Below, piece after piece: positions 1 through 9,907 of a stretch of DNA of 64,000 bases; position 1 is the first letter of the stretch, and every line of letters starts with the position of its first letter. This DNA comes from Pseudoalteromonas ruthenica. Its GTDB lineage: Bacteria > Pseudomonadota > Gammaproteobacteria > Enterobacterales > Alteromonadaceae. The DNA is taken from the NCBI RefSeq assembly GCF_008808095.1, contig NZ_CP023396.1, forward strand, positions 3,055,501 through 3,119,500. The letters are read 5' to 3'. The translations under genes and the position numbers were made by a program. Below the pieces are notes generated by a model that was not told the origin of the DNA, searched no databases, and saw only the letters and a list, made by a program, of their open reading frames with translations.

Positions 1-681
1 TTTAATAACATCAATCAGCACCAAGAACCCTAAGCCGCCGACGATGAATAGTCCGCTTATGACGCCATTTACGACCCAGTCATCACGATACCCCGTTAAG
101 CTATCGCTCTGTAGCGCGAAGCCTGCGTTATTAAATGCTGATACGGTGTAGAAAATTGCATTGTGCAGCGCCCTCTCCCAGCCTAGACTTGACTGCCAGT
201 GGCAAGTTAAAACAACAATTGCCATAGCCTCTATGGTCAGCGCAAAGATAATCACTGCCTTTGCTGTATCCACTAACGAGCCCAAATTTGTTTGTGCTAG
301 ACCCTCTCGCATGATCAAGCGTTTTTTAAGGTCAAGTTTAATGCCGATGCCCTTAAGAATAACCACAGCAAAAGTCATAAAGCCAAGCCCACCAAATTGG
401 ATTAAAGCGGCAATGACCCACTGCCCAAAATCGCTAAACTGGCTTCCAGTATCTACCACAATAAGTCCAGTCACTGTAACTGCGGACGTAGCGCTGAAAA
501 GTGCTTCACTGAAACTAATTGGGTAGTTATTGGCCATGGGCAGAAGCAGTAAACACGTACCCACCGCTATCATGATACCAAAACCAATGATCAGCAAACT
601 CGCAGGGCTCAGGCTAGTCATCTCGTTGTGTAGTACTTTTGGACGTGAATAAGGTCGATTGCTCGGTAACCAGTTTTTCAT
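1..681 (-). CDS. ktrB: KtrB/TrkH-type K+ transporter membrane subunit (3' end cut off)
   Basis: Pore-forming subunit of a Ktr-type Na+-dependent K+ uptake system in the inner membrane. 227 residues are visible from an ATG at 681; the frame stays open to the window edge, so the C-terminal half is missing. Hydrophobic segments follow a short basic N-terminus (MKNWLPSNRP). The first pore loop is seen as TSAVTVTGLIVVDTG and the second as YTVSAFNNAGFAL, both carrying the selectivity-filter glycines of the TrkH/KtrB superfamily. The start codon overlaps the ktrA stop by four bases (ATGA), so the two are translationally coupled, the usual KtrA-KtrB arrangement. Family assignment is firm; Ktr rather than Trk rests on the short partner protein. 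Confidence 0.9.
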   Translation of the reverse strand, partial: MKNWLPSNRPYSRPKVLHNEMTSLSPASLLIIGFGIMIAVGTCLLLLPMANNYPISFSEALFSATSAVTVTGLIVVDTGSQFSDFGQWVIAALIQFGGLGFMTFAVVILKGIGIKLDLKKRLIMREGLAQTNLGSLVDTAKAVIIFALTIEAMAIVVLTCHWQSSLGWERALHNAIFYTVSAFNNAGFALQSDSLTGYRDDWVVNGVISGLFIVGGLGFLVLIDVIK

Positions 682-1355
682 GAAGCTTTCAACTTAGGTG
701 CTATTTTTTTCAACGCCTCTAGCGCGCCACTCAATACAAGGCAATCACCCAAATGCAATACTGCTTCATCATCAGGGTGAGCATGCACTTCCTCATTACG
801 GTAGATCATAAGCGCACAAATAGCGCCATGGGTTTTGCGCAATAACTGACCTAAAGTAGTGCCATCACTGGTCGTATTTATCTCAATTTCAACCACATAC
901 TGGCTTGTACTTAACTGCATATATTGATTAACCATCGGATAGTTAAGGTTTTGCGCTACTCGCATTCCCATTTCTTCCTCTGGGTGAATAATGCGATCAA
1001 CACCTAACTTAGCCAAAATTGTATGGTGTGCTTTTGAGCATGCCTTAACCCATATTTGCTTTGCTTTGAGGTTCTTCAAAGCCAGTACACACAAGATACT
1101 TGCTTCTAAATTTTCACCTATGGCGACGAGTACAGCGTCACTTTGCTGCACGCCGAGTTCCTTCAGTGCATGCTCATCTGTGGCATCCGCAATCGTTGCC
1201 AGATGAATATGATCAGCCGCTCTTCGCACCAAGCGATCACGAGTATCGACACCCAGCACGCTATTGCCTAAACGAACTAGCTCCAACGACGCGGCATAGC
1301 CAAACCGGCCTAAGCCAATTACAGTAAATTGATTCACGCGCTCACCTTTTTTCAA
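678..1355 (-). CDS. ktrA: KtrA-type RCK regulatory subunit of K+ uptake system
   Basis: Cytoplasmic gating ring protein that binds nucleotide and controls KtrB. At 225 aa it is a single RCK unit (TrkA_N then TrkA_C), half the size of the duplicated TrkA. The Rossmann glycine motif is GLGRFG near residue 15, followed by an acidic residue at the second beta strand (GVDTRD), typical of NAD/ATP-binding RCK domains; residues ~140-225 form the TrkA_C domain. It lies first in a two-gene unit with ktrB (ATGA overlap) and about 24 bp downstream of the KdpE-like response regulator, so all four genes may be one transcript. Confidence 0.93.
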   Translation of the reverse strand: MKKGERVNQFTVIGLGRFGYAASLELVRLGNSVLGVDTRDRLVRRAADHIHLATIADATDEHALKELGVQQSDAVLVAIGENLEASILCVLALKNLKAKQIWVKACSKAHHTILAKLGVDRIIHPEEEMGMRVAQNLNYPMVNQYMQLSTSQYVVEIEINTTSDGTTLGQLLRKTHGAICALMIYRNEEVHAHPDDEAVLHLGDCLVLSGALEALKKIAPKLKAS

Positions 1356-1379
1356 TAAGTAAAATGAAGCTACTGCTAG

Positions 1380-2075
1380 CTATTGTGTTTGCTTGGGGTG
1401 GAGTAAAAAGCGATACCCCACTCCTGGATGGGTTTCTATGTAAGTAGGTGCACTCGCATCATCCGCCAACTTCTTTCTCAGCTGGCTGACAACAATACGC
1501 AAGTAATGACTATCATGCTCATGACTTGCTCCCCATATTTGTGCGAGTAGGTCTTGCTGATTCACTAATTTTTGCGCATGCTCTGCCAGCGTATACAAGA
1601 CTGCGTACTCTTTGTTGGTTAATGGAATAAGCTGCTCACTCAAATACACTTTACGGCTTTGTACATCAATTTTCAGAGTGCCAAAGTCTAGTGTAAGGTT
1701 ACGTGCCACTGGGCGAATATCACGCAGTAATACCTTAATACGAGCAAGCAGCTCTTTGACACTAAAGGGCTTAGTGAGATAGTCATTGGCACCGCCCTCT
1801 AGTAGCTTAATTTTTTCACGTTCTTGATCTCGAGCGCTCAGCACCAAGACAGGCAAGCGGCTGGCTTCCCTTATTTTTCTCAGCACAGTGAAACCATCAG
1901 CATCAGGCAGGCCTAAATCGAGTATCACCAAATCTGGCATGGCATTGTGTACCTGCTTCAGTGCAGCTTCTACCGAGCTTGCCTCTAAGCAATCAAAGTT
2001 CTCAGCTTTGAGTGCCAAGCGAATAAAACGTCGAATTTCTTGCTCATCATCCACTAATAAAATAGTACTTCTCAT
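1380..2075 (-). CDS. OmpR-family response regulator, KdpE-like
   Basis: DNA-binding response regulator of 231 aa. The receiver domain (residues 1-115) has the acidic pair D9/D10, phospho-acceptor D53 in LVILDLGLPDADG and the conserved lysine in YLTKPF. Residues ~130-225 form a winged-helix Trans_reg_C domain with the wing motif ending HPGVGYRF. Overall it resembles KdpE more than PhoB or OmpR. It follows the sensor kinase by two bases, a cognate pair. No kdpFABC genes are nearby; the adjacent K+ transporter is ktrAB, so control of K+ uptake through Ktr is the natural inference. Confidence 0.85.
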   Translation of the reverse strand: MRSTILLVDDEQEIRRFIRLALKAENFDCLEASSVEAALKQVHNAMPDLVILDLGLPDADGFTVLRKIREASRLPVLVLSARDQEREKIKLLEGGANDYLTKPFSVKELLARIKVLLRDIRPVARNLTLDFGTLKIDVQSRKVYLSEQLIPLTNKEYAVLYTLAEHAQKLVNQQDLLAQIWGASHEHDSHYLRIVVSQLRKKLADDASAPTYIETHPGVGYRFLLHPKQTQ

Positions 2076-2077
2076 TG

Positions 2078-3115
2078 TTATACTCGCTTTGTAGGTAGCG
2101 TTATTTGCATCGTGCAGCCTGTGACAGAGGGCACAAGAGAAATGTCACCACCGTGGGCACGAATAATACTTTGCGCGACTGTCAGTCCTACTCCAGTGCC
2201 AGCATCACTCGACTCTTTCTCACGTAAAGATGTGAACGGTTTAAAGATTTCATCCCTGTAAGCCTTGGGGACGCCCGGCCCTTCATCGTGAATCTGAATG
2301 AGTATGTTCTCAGTACTGGCTGTTACACTCACATCGACGACCGCCGCATTGCCCTCATTGAAGCTTACTGCATTGTCGATCACGTTGTGAAAGGCTTGCT
2401 CTAAAAGAGGGGCTTGAGCATAGAGCTTAAGGTCGCTGAGCGAGTGCGAAATACGCACTTCATCCACATCAAAACGCGCACATACGCTCTCAATAATCGG
2501 CATCAGTGGTTGCTTGGAGCGTATTAATGACACGCCTTCATCTAGTTCAAAGCGCGTGGCTTGAAGTAGATTTTCTATATATCGATACAAACGTTCGCTT
2601 TGATCACGGGCGCTGGTAAGTAACTCTTGGTGCTCCTGAGGCTCAAGCTTATCTGTATAAGTTTGCAATGTTTCCAACGCGCCCATAACCGCTGCTAAGG
2701 GAGTACGCAAATCATGGGACACAGACATCAGCATACTGGTTCGCAATTCAGCAAGTGCTAAACGGTGTTTTTGCCGGCGCCAAAAACCTACCGCGTAACT
2801 GGTAAGTAATCCGATAATAAAGAACACGAGGACATTAATAATGTCCTCACCATTATTCATGTGCAGCGTATATTGAGGGGAGGTGAAGAAGAAGTTAAAG
2901 CTAAGTGCACACAAACATGCCGCCAATATTGATACCCATGTAGATGACAAGAAGGTGCAGACAACGACGGCCAGTTGCAGTAGCAACAATACGCCAGTTT
3001 TTGGTAAAAAGTAATGATCTAAAAGACCTGCTAACAGGTTAATCGTCAACACGATAAGCAAGGCTACGAAAGAAGTTCTACGCCACCAATGAATCATACA
3101 AAGCTCTAGGTGCAA
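2078..3115 (-). CDS. Short KdpD-like sensor histidine kinase (DUF4118)
   Basis: Membrane sensor kinase of 345 aa. Residues ~10-110 form a compact four-helix DUF4118 membrane region, as in KdpD. H-box SVSHDLRTPLAAV lies near residue 134, and the HATPase domain shows an N box (NVIDNAVSFNEG), G1 (DEGPGV) and G2 (GTGVGL). It lacks the large N-terminal KdpD and USP domains of the ~900-aa E. coli KdpD, so it matches only the C-terminal half. ATG at 3115 gives MHLELCMIHWW; an internal ATG six codons later is an equally possible start. It is paired with the downstream response regulator and sits beside ktrAB. Confidence 0.85.
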   Translation of the reverse strand: MHLELCMIHWWRRTSFVALLIVLTINLLAGLLDHYFLPKTGVLLLLQLAVVVCTFLSSTWVSILAACLCALSFNFFFTSPQYTLHMNNGEDIINVLVFFIIGLLTSYAVGFWRRQKHRLALAELRTSMLMSVSHDLRTPLAAVMGALETLQTYTDKLEPQEHQELLTSARDQSERLYRYIENLLQATRFELDEGVSLIRSKQPLMPIIESVCARFDVDEVRISHSLSDLKLYAQAPLLEQAFHNVIDNAVSFNEGNAAVVDVSVTASTENILIQIHDEGPGVPKAYRDEIFKPFTSLREKESSDAGTGVGLTVAQSIIRAHGGDISLVPSVTGCTMQITLPTKRV

Positions 3116-3264
3116 TCAACTTATAGCTTTTATAGTAAAGCTATTTTCGCTGGTGAGCTGTATATTTTGCGTAAAGTTTTTCTCCCTTCAATGTATGAAG
3201 CGCTAGAGAAATGTAGGACTTGTTAATTTTAAGCCTCTAAACCATTCGCCTCTGCAGATAGCTA

Positions 3265-4134
3265 TTATAAATTTAGGTCTGATTTTAAGCATCTTCCAAT
3301 GCTGGTTGCACTTTGGCTATTGGCGGATGCAAAGTTATTCACAAAGCGCTGAAAAAGCAGCTGCGAATCTGCCAAGCCAATATTGACCTGCAGTTGATTG
3401 CTCAGCAAACAGTGCAAATGATCAACACTGCGTATAGCCTGCTGGTGCTGTTGCCATTGTCCTTGTTGAAGCTCAAAGTGAGTAAAGCTGTCATTGCGCA
3501 ACAACCACCGTTGCTCAGCGGTAATACGAGACACCACCAGGTTATTGACGAACGCCGCCTTATCATGCCGGTGGCTATAAAAGTGAGCGACTTCACAATC
3601 CTGTTCGTAAAATCTCGCCAAAGAAACCTGATATAAGCACACTTGCTCGGGAGCAACCTGCCATACTAAATATTCACCATCTCGCACCTCTACACGATAC
3701 TGCCGCCCAAAGGCAGACTGTATAGCATTGTTATCGAGCTCTATTGCTACAGCCGGCGTCAATACGCCAAAGCCGACATCAACTAGAAAGGTTTTTTGCT
3801 GCCACCGTAATACGGTTAAGCGATGGGAACGGGGGTTGTCATTGCGACCATTAACCATGACCCTTGCAATCACTGGACGAACGTCATAACCCAAGAGCTG
3901 TAGCAATGTGTACATCAGCTTATTGTGCTCGAAGCAGTAGCCTCCTTGGCGCTTGATAACCACTCTTTCGGTTAAATCATCAGGCGCTAAACTCAGCGTT
4001 CGACCGAGTAGCGAATTGATACTGCTAAAGGCAAATTGCTGCAAATGAGAGCGGATCAACTGGTTAACTTGCGCGAATGAATTCTCGTAATTGCGAACAC
4101 TTAGCGCCTGTAGATATTGGTTCATAGGGGTCAT
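3265..4134 (-). CDS. nat: Arylamine N-acetyltransferase
   Basis: Cytosolic enzyme transferring acetyl from acetyl-CoA to arylamines and arylhydrazines. The 289-aa length is close to the bacterial NAT norm (~275-290). All three members of the papain-like catalytic triad are visible: Cys in RQGGYCFEHN (~residue 68), His in PRSHRLTVL (~108) and Asp in LVDVGFG (~123). The start at 4134 is supported by AGGA eight bases upstream. It stands alone between the sensor kinase and a solute-binding protein, with no linked pathway genes. Confidence 0.95.
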   Translation of the reverse strand: MTPMNQYLQALSVRNYENSFAQVNQLIRSHLQQFAFSSINSLLGRTLSLAPDDLTERVVIKRQGGYCFEHNKLMYTLLQLLGYDVRPVIARVMVNGRNDNPRSHRLTVLRWQQKTFLVDVGFGVLTPAVAIELDNNAIQSAFGRQYRVEVRDGEYLVWQVAPEQVCLYQVSLARFYEQDCEVAHFYSHRHDKAAFVNNLVVSRITAEQRWLLRNDSFTHFELQQGQWQQHQQAIRSVDHLHCLLSNQLQVNIGLADSQLLFQRFVNNFASANSQSATSIGRCLKSDLNL

Positions 4135-4203
4135 GCTTCAGTTCCTTTACTATCAGTGTGATAGCAAAACTGTAAAACCTGAACCTAGCTTAAGGTCAAG
4201 CGC

Positions 4204-5085
4204 TTAATACACTAATTCAGATAATTCTTGTGGCGTGAGCCAATATTTCGGATCCAGCGTGGGTGTACTATCGGGAAGGAGCGGATTATCCAAGCGAATA
4301 AACTCGCGATCAGAGAAGTTAAGCATACGCAACGCATTAACATGGTGTGGGTTATTCAGAATCATAGCTTTTAGCTCGCCGCTTTGCAGCATGGCCGCCA
4401 GACCATACTCTAAGCGCTGCGCTAATGAGGCATCTTCATGACGCACAAAAAAATAGCTTGCGGCGGGGTAATGAAGCACCCATTTGGAGTCTATACTCAG
4501 CGCATACGCCGCTAACCCTTCCCCCTCAGCGCCAATTTCAAGGACGCCCCGAGGAAAGTAATCAAACTTATCTTCGGCCAGTAATTTATACATACTTTGA
4601 TGCCAACTTACGCCACGCACTTTAAAACCATTACTACTCATAATTTCCGTATCCGGCCAATCATGGCCTTGCAACGCAAGTAGTTGCTGTAGTTGTGCTT
4701 TGCTAGTTAATGTGGCAAAGCGATGGCGATCTCGCTGCTTAATAACAAAGACGCGATAGCCAATGAGCCCCATAGTAAGTGGTACACGAATAGGTCGGGC
4801 TTCAAGCTCACGGGCACGGGACGTCATCGACCACAATACGTCAATATCGGCGCGCGCCAATGCGCGAAATTGCCTTCCTTGCAACATAGGTGTATCTATT
4901 GCTTGCGTAGAAATTGCACCAAACTTGGCCTCTGACAAACTCAGTGCACGTTTGAGAACTTGGATATGAAAACTGTTATCACTGGTCGCATCGCCAAAAA
5001 AGGGCTCGATATATCGCACCGTCTTGGCGCTGGCGCTGCCACAGAGCAAAAATAGGATTAATAAAATAGGTACTGCACTTTTCAT
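4204..5085 (-). CDS. Periplasmic solute-binding-like protein (SBP_bac_3 type)
   Basis: A 293-aa exported protein. The N-terminus is a clean signal peptide (MKSAVPILLILFLLCGSASA, cleavage after ASA). The body has the pattern of orphan periplasmic binding proteins in Alteromonadales: an N-lobe with an IDVLWSMTSR-type segment, then GLIGYRVFVIKQRD and a C-lobe containing DKFDYFPRGVLE. No ABC permease or ATPase gene is adjacent, so transport is unlikely to be its direct role; such orphans often act as sensors or are of unknown function. Specific ligand unknown. Confidence 0.7.
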   Translation of the reverse strand: MKSAVPILLILFLLCGSASAKTVRYIEPFFGDATSDNSFHIQVLKRALSLSEAKFGAISTQAIDTPMLQGRQFRALARADIDVLWSMTSRARELEARPIRVPLTMGLIGYRVFVIKQRDRHRFATLTSKAQLQQLLALQGHDWPDTEIMSSNGFKVRGVSWHQSMYKLLAEDKFDYFPRGVLEIGAEGEGLAAYALSIDSKWVLHYPAASYFFVRHEDASLAQRLEYGLAAMLQSGELKAMILNNPHHVNALRMLNFSDREFIRLDNPLLPDSTPTLDPKYWLTPQELSELVY

Positions 5086-5186
5086 CTACACGACACAGCT
5101 GTGATTGATAAACTCAGTTTAGAAGTACCATGGCATAATGCCAAGTTAAGCGATATCTGAGGCTATGTCGTCTCGACGCTTTGTGT

Positions 5187-5780
5187 TCAGGTTAACCACT
5201 GTAACTTGCCAGTATCGACAAGTTCGGCAACATAACGCTGCTCTAAGTCCCAAGGGTGCCGCTTCCAACCCTGAAAACCAAACCCGGTGATAGTAACGCG
5301 GTGGCCTTGCTGTAAGAAGTGGTCAATCGCTAAGGTACCAGAGCTCGGACAAACTGGCTTATATTGCGGTTTACCATAAGTATGCAAACGCTTTAGTAAC
5401 TGCTTGCGAGTCTCTTTACTAACACGCCAACCAGACTGGCTTTGGGCGAACTTAGCCAGCAGTGCCGCACCATGATCATACTTTCCTTGACGACGGATCA
5501 GTCGAAATAGTGATTGCATAACAGGCTGTGCAGGCGGGTCAGTGATCACCACATTTTGTAATCGCCCAGGGTCTACAGCGATAGGCTGTTGCAACAGTTT
5601 TGCAGCCTGACGTCCGCGTCCAGTTAACCATAAGTCAGTGCACTTGCTACCCAAATTTACGGGCATTCCGGCACAAAAGTTAAAACGTACTACGCGCTCA
5701 AAGGCATCGACCTGCGCAGCTAAATTGTCTTTGATTGGCGCATTGCCAAGGATTAATACGTCTTGTATTGAGGTGCTCAT
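5187..5780 (-). CDS. GT29 (sialyltransferase-type) glycosyltransferase-like protein
   Basis: A 197-aa protein with no signal peptide or membrane segment. The N-terminus DVLILGNAPIKD...AFERVVRFN followed by LGSKCTDLWLTGR resembles sialylmotif L of family GT29 (G-N/S at a strand end, R-x-N, G-x-K-x-D). The later PSSGTLAIDHFLQQGHRVTITGFGF matches the layout of sialylmotif S (P-S-T/S-G...G-F). A WxRHPWDLEQRYV tail may supply the C-terminal histidine motif. It is shorter than animal sialyltransferases because the stem and anchor are absent. Donor and acceptor cannot be read from sequence. It lies just past the S10 operon terminator on the same strand. Confidence 0.65.
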   Translation of the reverse strand: MSTSIQDVLILGNAPIKDNLAAQVDAFERVVRFNFCAGMPVNLGSKCTDLWLTGRGRQAAKLLQQPIAVDPGRLQNVVITDPPAQPVMQSLFRLIRRQGKYDHGAALLAKFAQSQSGWRVSKETRKQLLKRLHTYGKPQYKPVCPSSGTLAIDHFLQQGHRVTITGFGFQGWKRHPWDLEQRYVAELVDTGKLQWLT

Positions 5781-5862
5781 TGCGGCCCCTTTTTCGAGCT
5801 GGGCTAGAGAAAACTAGGTAAGTGACCCCATTATGACACCAAGGTTTAAGGTCGCCAACAAC

Positions 5863-5892
5863 AAAAAGCCCCAGCATATGCCGGGGCTTTTC
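5863..5892 (-). terminator. Intrinsic terminator of the S10 operon
   Basis: On the minus strand, AAAGCCCC-GGCATATGCT-GGGGCTTTTT forms a GC-rich hairpin with a trailing U run, 25 bases after the rpsQ stop. The flanking A run would also let it work on the plus strand. Confidence 0.9.
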
Positions 5893-5917
5893 AGTCGTCT
5901 AATCAAACTTAATAAAA

Positions 5918-6175
5918 TTAAGCTTTCTTAGGACGCTCAACAACGTCTACCAAAGTCCAAGACTTAGTCTTAGAGATAGGCGCACATTCACGAATAGTAA
6001 CTGTATCGCCTGTTTGAGCAGTGTTGTTCTCGTCATGCACGTGCAACTTGGTTGTACGCTTCATGAATTTACCGTATACCGGGTGATTCACGTAACGTGC
6101 CACAGCAACAGTGAAAGACTTGTCCATCTTGTCGCTAATTACACGGCCTTGTAGAGTACGGATCTTCTCGCTCAT
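5918..6175 (-). CDS. rpsQ: 30S ribosomal protein S17
   Basis: Primary 16S rRNA-binding protein of the small subunit; 85 aa against 84 in E. coli. The OB-fold sequence reads [20 protein letters not shown] at the start and includes the family stretch [19 protein letters not shown]. Last gene of the S10 operon; its ATG shares one base with the rpmC stop (TAATG), indicating coupling. It is followed by a strong terminator instead of rplN of the spc operon. Confidence 0.98.
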   Translation of the reverse strand: MSEKIRTLQGRVISDKMDKSFTVAVARYVNHPVYGKFMKRTTKLHVHDENNTAQTGDTVTIRECAPISKTKSWTLVDVVERPKKA

Positions 6176-6366
6176 TATGCACCTGCCTTCTGGTTGATAA
6201 CCGTTTTAACACGCGCGATATCGCGACGTACTTTACGTAGCATATGAGATTGAGCTAGCTGACCAGTGCTTGCTTGCATGCGCAGGTTGAACTGCTCACG
6301 AAGAAGCTCGATAAGTTCAGCGTTAAGCTCTTCTACGCTTTTGTCTTTAAGTTCGCTAGCTTTCAT
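6175..6366 (-). CDS. rpmC: 50S ribosomal protein L29
   Basis: Two-helix 63-aa protein near the peptide exit tunnel, same length as in E. coli. The family core [16 protein letters not shown] is intact. Its start overlaps the rplP stop by one base (TAATG) and its stop overlaps the rpsQ start the same way, so three genes in a row are coupled. Confidence 0.98.
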   Translation of the reverse strand: MKASELKDKSVEELNAELIELLREQFNLRMQASTGQLAQSHMLRKVRRDIARVKTVINQKAGA

Positions 6367-6779
6367 TACATCACCGTCCGAGTTACAAAAGTGGTTTTGA
6401 AAGGTAATTTACGAGCAGCTAGGTTAAATGCTTCGCGAGCAAGCTCTTCTGAAACACCTTCCATCTCGTAAAGTACTTTACCAGGCTGAATTTCAGCAAC
6501 CCAGTATTCAACAGAACCTTTACCTTTACCCATACGAACTTCAAGCGGCTTTTCAGTGATTGGCTTGTCTGGGAATACACGGATCCAGATTTTACCTTGA
6601 CGCTTGATGTGACGTGTCATAGCTCGACGAGCTGCTTCGATTTGACGTGCAGTCATACGACCACGGCCAGTGGCTTTAAGACCGAAAGTACCGAAGCTTA
6701 CTTTGTTACCGTTTTGTGCAAGACCACGGTTGCGGCCTTTGTGCACCTTACGGAATTTTGTACGTTTTGGCTGTAACAT
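6366..6779 (-). CDS. rplP: 50S ribosomal protein L16
   Basis: 137 aa, within one residue of E. coli L16 (136). It starts [19 protein letters not shown] and retains the central [17 protein letters not shown] block that lies near the A-site tRNA. A 12-bp gap separates it from rpsC. Confidence 0.98.
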   Translation of the reverse strand: MLQPKRTKFRKVHKGRNRGLAQNGNKVSFGTFGLKATGRGRMTARQIEAARRAMTRHIKRQGKIWIRVFPDKPITEKPLEVRMGKGKGSVEYWVAEIQPGKVLYEMEGVSEELAREAFNLAARKLPFKTTFVTRTVM

Positions 6780-6791
6780 TACTCGCTACTC

Positions 6792-7493
6792 CTACTTAGC
6801 ACTTTTCTTGGCTTTCTTCGGTCCGCGTTTAGCAGGCTTCTCTTGCTCAGCGTTTAGTGGAAGACCACCAATTACTTCGCCTTTGAAGATCCATACTTTA
6901 ACACCGATGATGCCGTAAGTGGTTGAAGCTTCAGAAGTTGCGTAATCGATATCAGCACGTAGAGTGTGTAGAGGTACACGACCTTCACGGTACCACTCAG
7001 CACGTGCGATTTCTGCGCCGCCTAGACGACCGCTTACTTCAACTTTGATACCTTTTGCACCTAAGCGCATTGCATTTTGTACCGAACGCTTCATTGCGCG
7101 ACGGAACATAACACGACGCTCTAGCTGTGAGGCAATGCCGTCAGCAACTAGTTGTGCATCAAGTTCTGGTTTACGTACTTCCGCAATATTGATTTGCGCA
7201 GGTACACCAGCGATTTTAGTTACAGCTTGACGTAGCTTTTCAACGTCTTCGCCTTTTTTACCGATAACAACACCAGGACGAGCTGTGTGAATTGTTACAC
7301 GGATTGATTTAGCTGGACGCTCGATAACGATTTTAGCCACAGAAGCGTTCTTAAGTTCCTTAGTAAGGAAAGAACGTACTTTGTGATCGCCAAAAAGCTG
7401 TTCAGAGAAATCTTTTGTATTCGCGTACCAGGTAGAAACCCAAGGTTTAGAGATACCTAGGCGAATACCAGTAGGATGAACTTTTTGTCCCAT
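6792..7493 (-). CDS. rpsC: 30S ribosomal protein S3
   Basis: 233 aa, same length as E. coli S3. The N-terminal region [14 protein letters not shown] is followed by a type II KH domain whose GxxG loop is seen in [13 protein letters not shown] (~residue 80-90), then the C-terminal domain with RLGGAEIAR. The C-terminus ends in a lysine-rich tail. It forms part of the mRNA entry channel. Context is the normal S10 order rplV-rpsC-rplP. Confidence 0.98.
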   Translation of the reverse strand: MGQKVHPTGIRLGISKPWVSTWYANTKDFSEQLFGDHKVRSFLTKELKNASVAKIVIERPAKSIRVTIHTARPGVVIGKKGEDVEKLRQAVTKIAGVPAQINIAEVRKPELDAQLVADGIASQLERRVMFRRAMKRSVQNAMRLGAKGIKVEVSGRLGGAEIARAEWYREGRVPLHTLRADIDYATSEASTTYGIIGVKVWIFKGEVIGGLPLNAEQEKPAKRGPKKAKKSAK

Positions 7494-7505
7494 TACTTAT
7501 ATCTC

Positions 7506-7838
7506 CTAGCTATCCGAAACCACAACAGTGATGTGGCTTGTACGCTTAAGGATGCGGTCTGCGCGTCCTTTAGCACGAGGCATAATGCGTTTCATTGTAG
7601 GACCTTCGTCTACAAATACTTTCGCTACTACAAGCTCATCAATGTCAGCACCTTCGTTGTGCTCCGCGTTCGCGATAGCAGACTCAAGTACTTTTTTAAC
7701 TAACACAGCCGCTTTTTTAGGGCTGTACGCCAGGATTTCTAGCGCGCGATCGACCGGTAGTCCACGGATCTGATCAGCAACTAGACGTGCTTTTTGCGCC
7801 GAACCAGAGGCGAATTTGTGTTTAGCTAATGCTTCCAT
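7506..7838 (-). CDS. rplV: 50S ribosomal protein L22
   Basis: 110 aa, identical in length to E. coli L22, starting [19 protein letters not shown]. The open frame runs upstream to 7913, but those 25 codons overlap rpsS and do not belong to the family, so the ATG at 7838 is chosen. L22 lines the exit tunnel; the beta-hairpin region near [18 protein letters not shown], site of macrolide-resistance changes in other species, looks normal. Confidence 0.97.
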   Translation of the reverse strand: MEALAKHKFASGSAQKARLVADQIRGLPVDRALEILAYSPKKAAVLVKKVLESAIANAEHNEGADIDELVVAKVFVDEGPTMKRIMPRAKGRADRILKRTSHITVVVSDS

Positions 7839-7848
7839 CTTCAACCCC

Positions 7849-8136
<288 letters not shown>

Positions 8137-8143
8137 TCAACTA

Positions 8144-8968
8144 TTATTTAGTACGACGACGTACGATGAACTTATCAGTACGCTTGTTCTTACGGGTCTT
8201 GTAACCTTTAGTAGGCGTGCCCCATGGAGATACAGGGTGACGACCACCAGAAGTACGACCTTCACCACCACCGTGTGGGTGATCTACCGGGTTCATGGCA
8301 ACACCACGAACGGTCGGACGAACACCGCGCCAGCGGTTAGCACCAGCTTTACCTAGTGAACGTAGCATGTGCTCAGCATTACCTACTTCACCTAGTGTAG
8401 CGCGACAGTCTGACTCAACTTTACGAACTTCGCCTGAACGAAGACGTAGAGTCACGTATTGACCTTCACGTGCTAGGATTTGTACGTATGCACCTGCTGA
8501 ACGTGCCATCTGGGCACCTTTACCAGGCTTAAGCTCTACGTTGTGTACAGTCGAACCAACCGGCATATTGCGCATAGGCAATGTATTACCAACCTTGATT
8601 GGTGCATCTACACCAGATTGGATTGAATCACCGGCCTTAAGACCTTTTGGAGCGATGATGTAACGACGCTCACCGTCTGCATAACAAACCAACGCGATGT
8701 TCGCGCTACGGTTTGGATCATACTCTAGACGCTCTACTTTAGCTGGGATGCCATCTTTAGTGCGTTTAAAGTCAATTACACGATAGTGATGCTTGTGACC
8801 ACCACCGATATGACGAACCGTGATACGACCTTTGTTGTTACGACCACCAGATTTAGAGTTTTTCTCTAGAAGCGGAGCGTATGGCTTACCCTTATGTAGA
8901 TCAGGGTTTACCACTTTAACGACGTGACGACGACCCGCAGAAGTTGGTTTACACTTTTGAAGTGCCAT
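8144..8968 (-). CDS. rplB: 50S ribosomal protein L2
   Basis: 274 aa (E. coli 273). L2 is essential for subunit association and peptidyl-transferase activity. The near-universal C-terminal segment [20 protein letters not shown] is present, including the histidine (~229) linked to peptidyl transfer. Middle gene of the S10 operon. Confidence 0.98.
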   Translation of the reverse strand: MALQKCKPTSAGRRHVVKVVNPDLHKGKPYAPLLEKNSKSGGRNNKGRITVRHIGGGHKHHYRVIDFKRTKDGIPAKVERLEYDPNRSANIALVCYADGERRYIIAPKGLKAGDSIQSGVDAPIKVGNTLPMRNMPVGSTVHNVELKPGKGAQMARSAGAYVQILAREGQYVTLRLRSGEVRKVESDCRATLGEVGNAEHMLRSLGKAGANRWRGVRPTVRGVAMNPVDHPHGGGEGRTSGGRHPVSPWGTPTKGYKTRKNKRTDKFIVRRRTK

Positions 8969-8985
8969 AATTCTAACTCCCCTTA

Positions 8986-9288
8986 TTACTCGGCGCCGCC
9001 GACAAAGTCTAGCTCGCTACCTTCTTTAAGAGTAACGTAGGCTTTCTTCCAGTCGCTGCGGCGGCCGAAACGCATACCAGTACGCTTTGATTTACCCTTA
9101 ACATTCAGTGTGCGAACACCAGTTACTTCTACTTCGAAAAGCTTCTCTACAGCTGCTTTAACTTCAGCTTTAGTTGCATCTTTTGCTACTTTGAAAACAA
9201 TGGTGTTGTTTTCTTCAGCAGATACAGTGCTCTTCTCAGAGATGTGTGGAGCAAGGATTACTTTTAAAAGACGTTCTTCACGGATCAT
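8986..9288 (-). CDS. rplW: 50S ribosomal protein L23
   Basis: 100 aa, same length as E. coli. [20 protein letters not shown] and [18 protein letters not shown] match the family; L23 sits at the tunnel exit and docks trigger factor and SRP. The start overlaps the rplD stop by four bases (ATGA). Confidence 0.98.
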   Translation of the reverse strand: MIREERLLKVILAPHISEKSTVSAEENNTIVFKVAKDATKAEVKAAVEKLFEVEVTGVRTLNVKGKSKRTGMRFGRRSDWKKAYVTLKEGSELDFVGGAE

Positions 9289-9890
9289 GCTAGCGCCTCC
9301 TCAAGTTGCTTAACAGCACCCTTAGTAATAAGAACCTTATCGAATGCGATTAGGCTTACAGGGTCAATGCCAGCTACATCACGGACGTCAACCTTATAAA
9401 GGTTACGTGCAGCAAGGAATAGATTTTCTTCTACTTCCTCAGTCACGATAAGCACGTCTTTAAGCTCAAGCTCTTTAAGCTTAGCTACAAGCTCTTTTGT
9501 CTTAGGAGCTTCAACAGCGAAGTTCTCAACGACAACTAAACGCTCTTGACGAACAAGCTCAGACAAGATGCTCTTAATCGCACCGCGATACATCTTACGG
9601 TTAACTTTTTGGCTGTGATCTTGCGGCTTAGCTGCAAAAGTCACACCACCGCTGCGCCAGATTGGGCTGCGGATTGTACCAGCACGAGCACGGCCAGTAC
9701 CTTTTTGACGCCATGGCTTCTTACCGCCACCGCTTACTTCAGAACGTGTCTTCTGAGCTTTAGTACCTTGACGAGCACCTGCTGCATAAGCAACAACTAC
9801 TTGGTGTACTAAGGCTTCGTTAAACTCACGTCCAAAAGTAGCTTCGGAAACTTCAAGAGCGCCTGACGCGTCTTTAATTGCTAATTCCAT
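9285..9890 (-). CDS. rplD: 50S ribosomal protein L4
   Basis: 201 aa from the second of two consecutive ATGs (9890), matching E. coli L4 (201 aa, MEL start). The tunnel-lining loop [18 protein letters not shown] is intact. In E. coli L4 is also the autogenous regulator of the S10 operon, acting on the leader by attenuation and translational repression; the hairpin with U run in this leader (10921-10963) fits the same control. Confidence 0.97.
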   Translation of the reverse strand: MELAIKDASGALEVSEATFGREFNEALVHQVVVAYAAGARQGTKAQKTRSEVSGGGKKPWRQKGTGRARAGTIRSPIWRSGGVTFAAKPQDHSQKVNRKMYRGAIKSILSELVRQERLVVVENFAVEAPKTKELVAKLKELELKDVLIVTEEVEENLFLAARNLYKVDVRDVAGIDPVSLIAFDKVLITKGAVKQLEEALA

Positions 9891-9907
9891 CACTAAATCT
9901 CCAGGAC

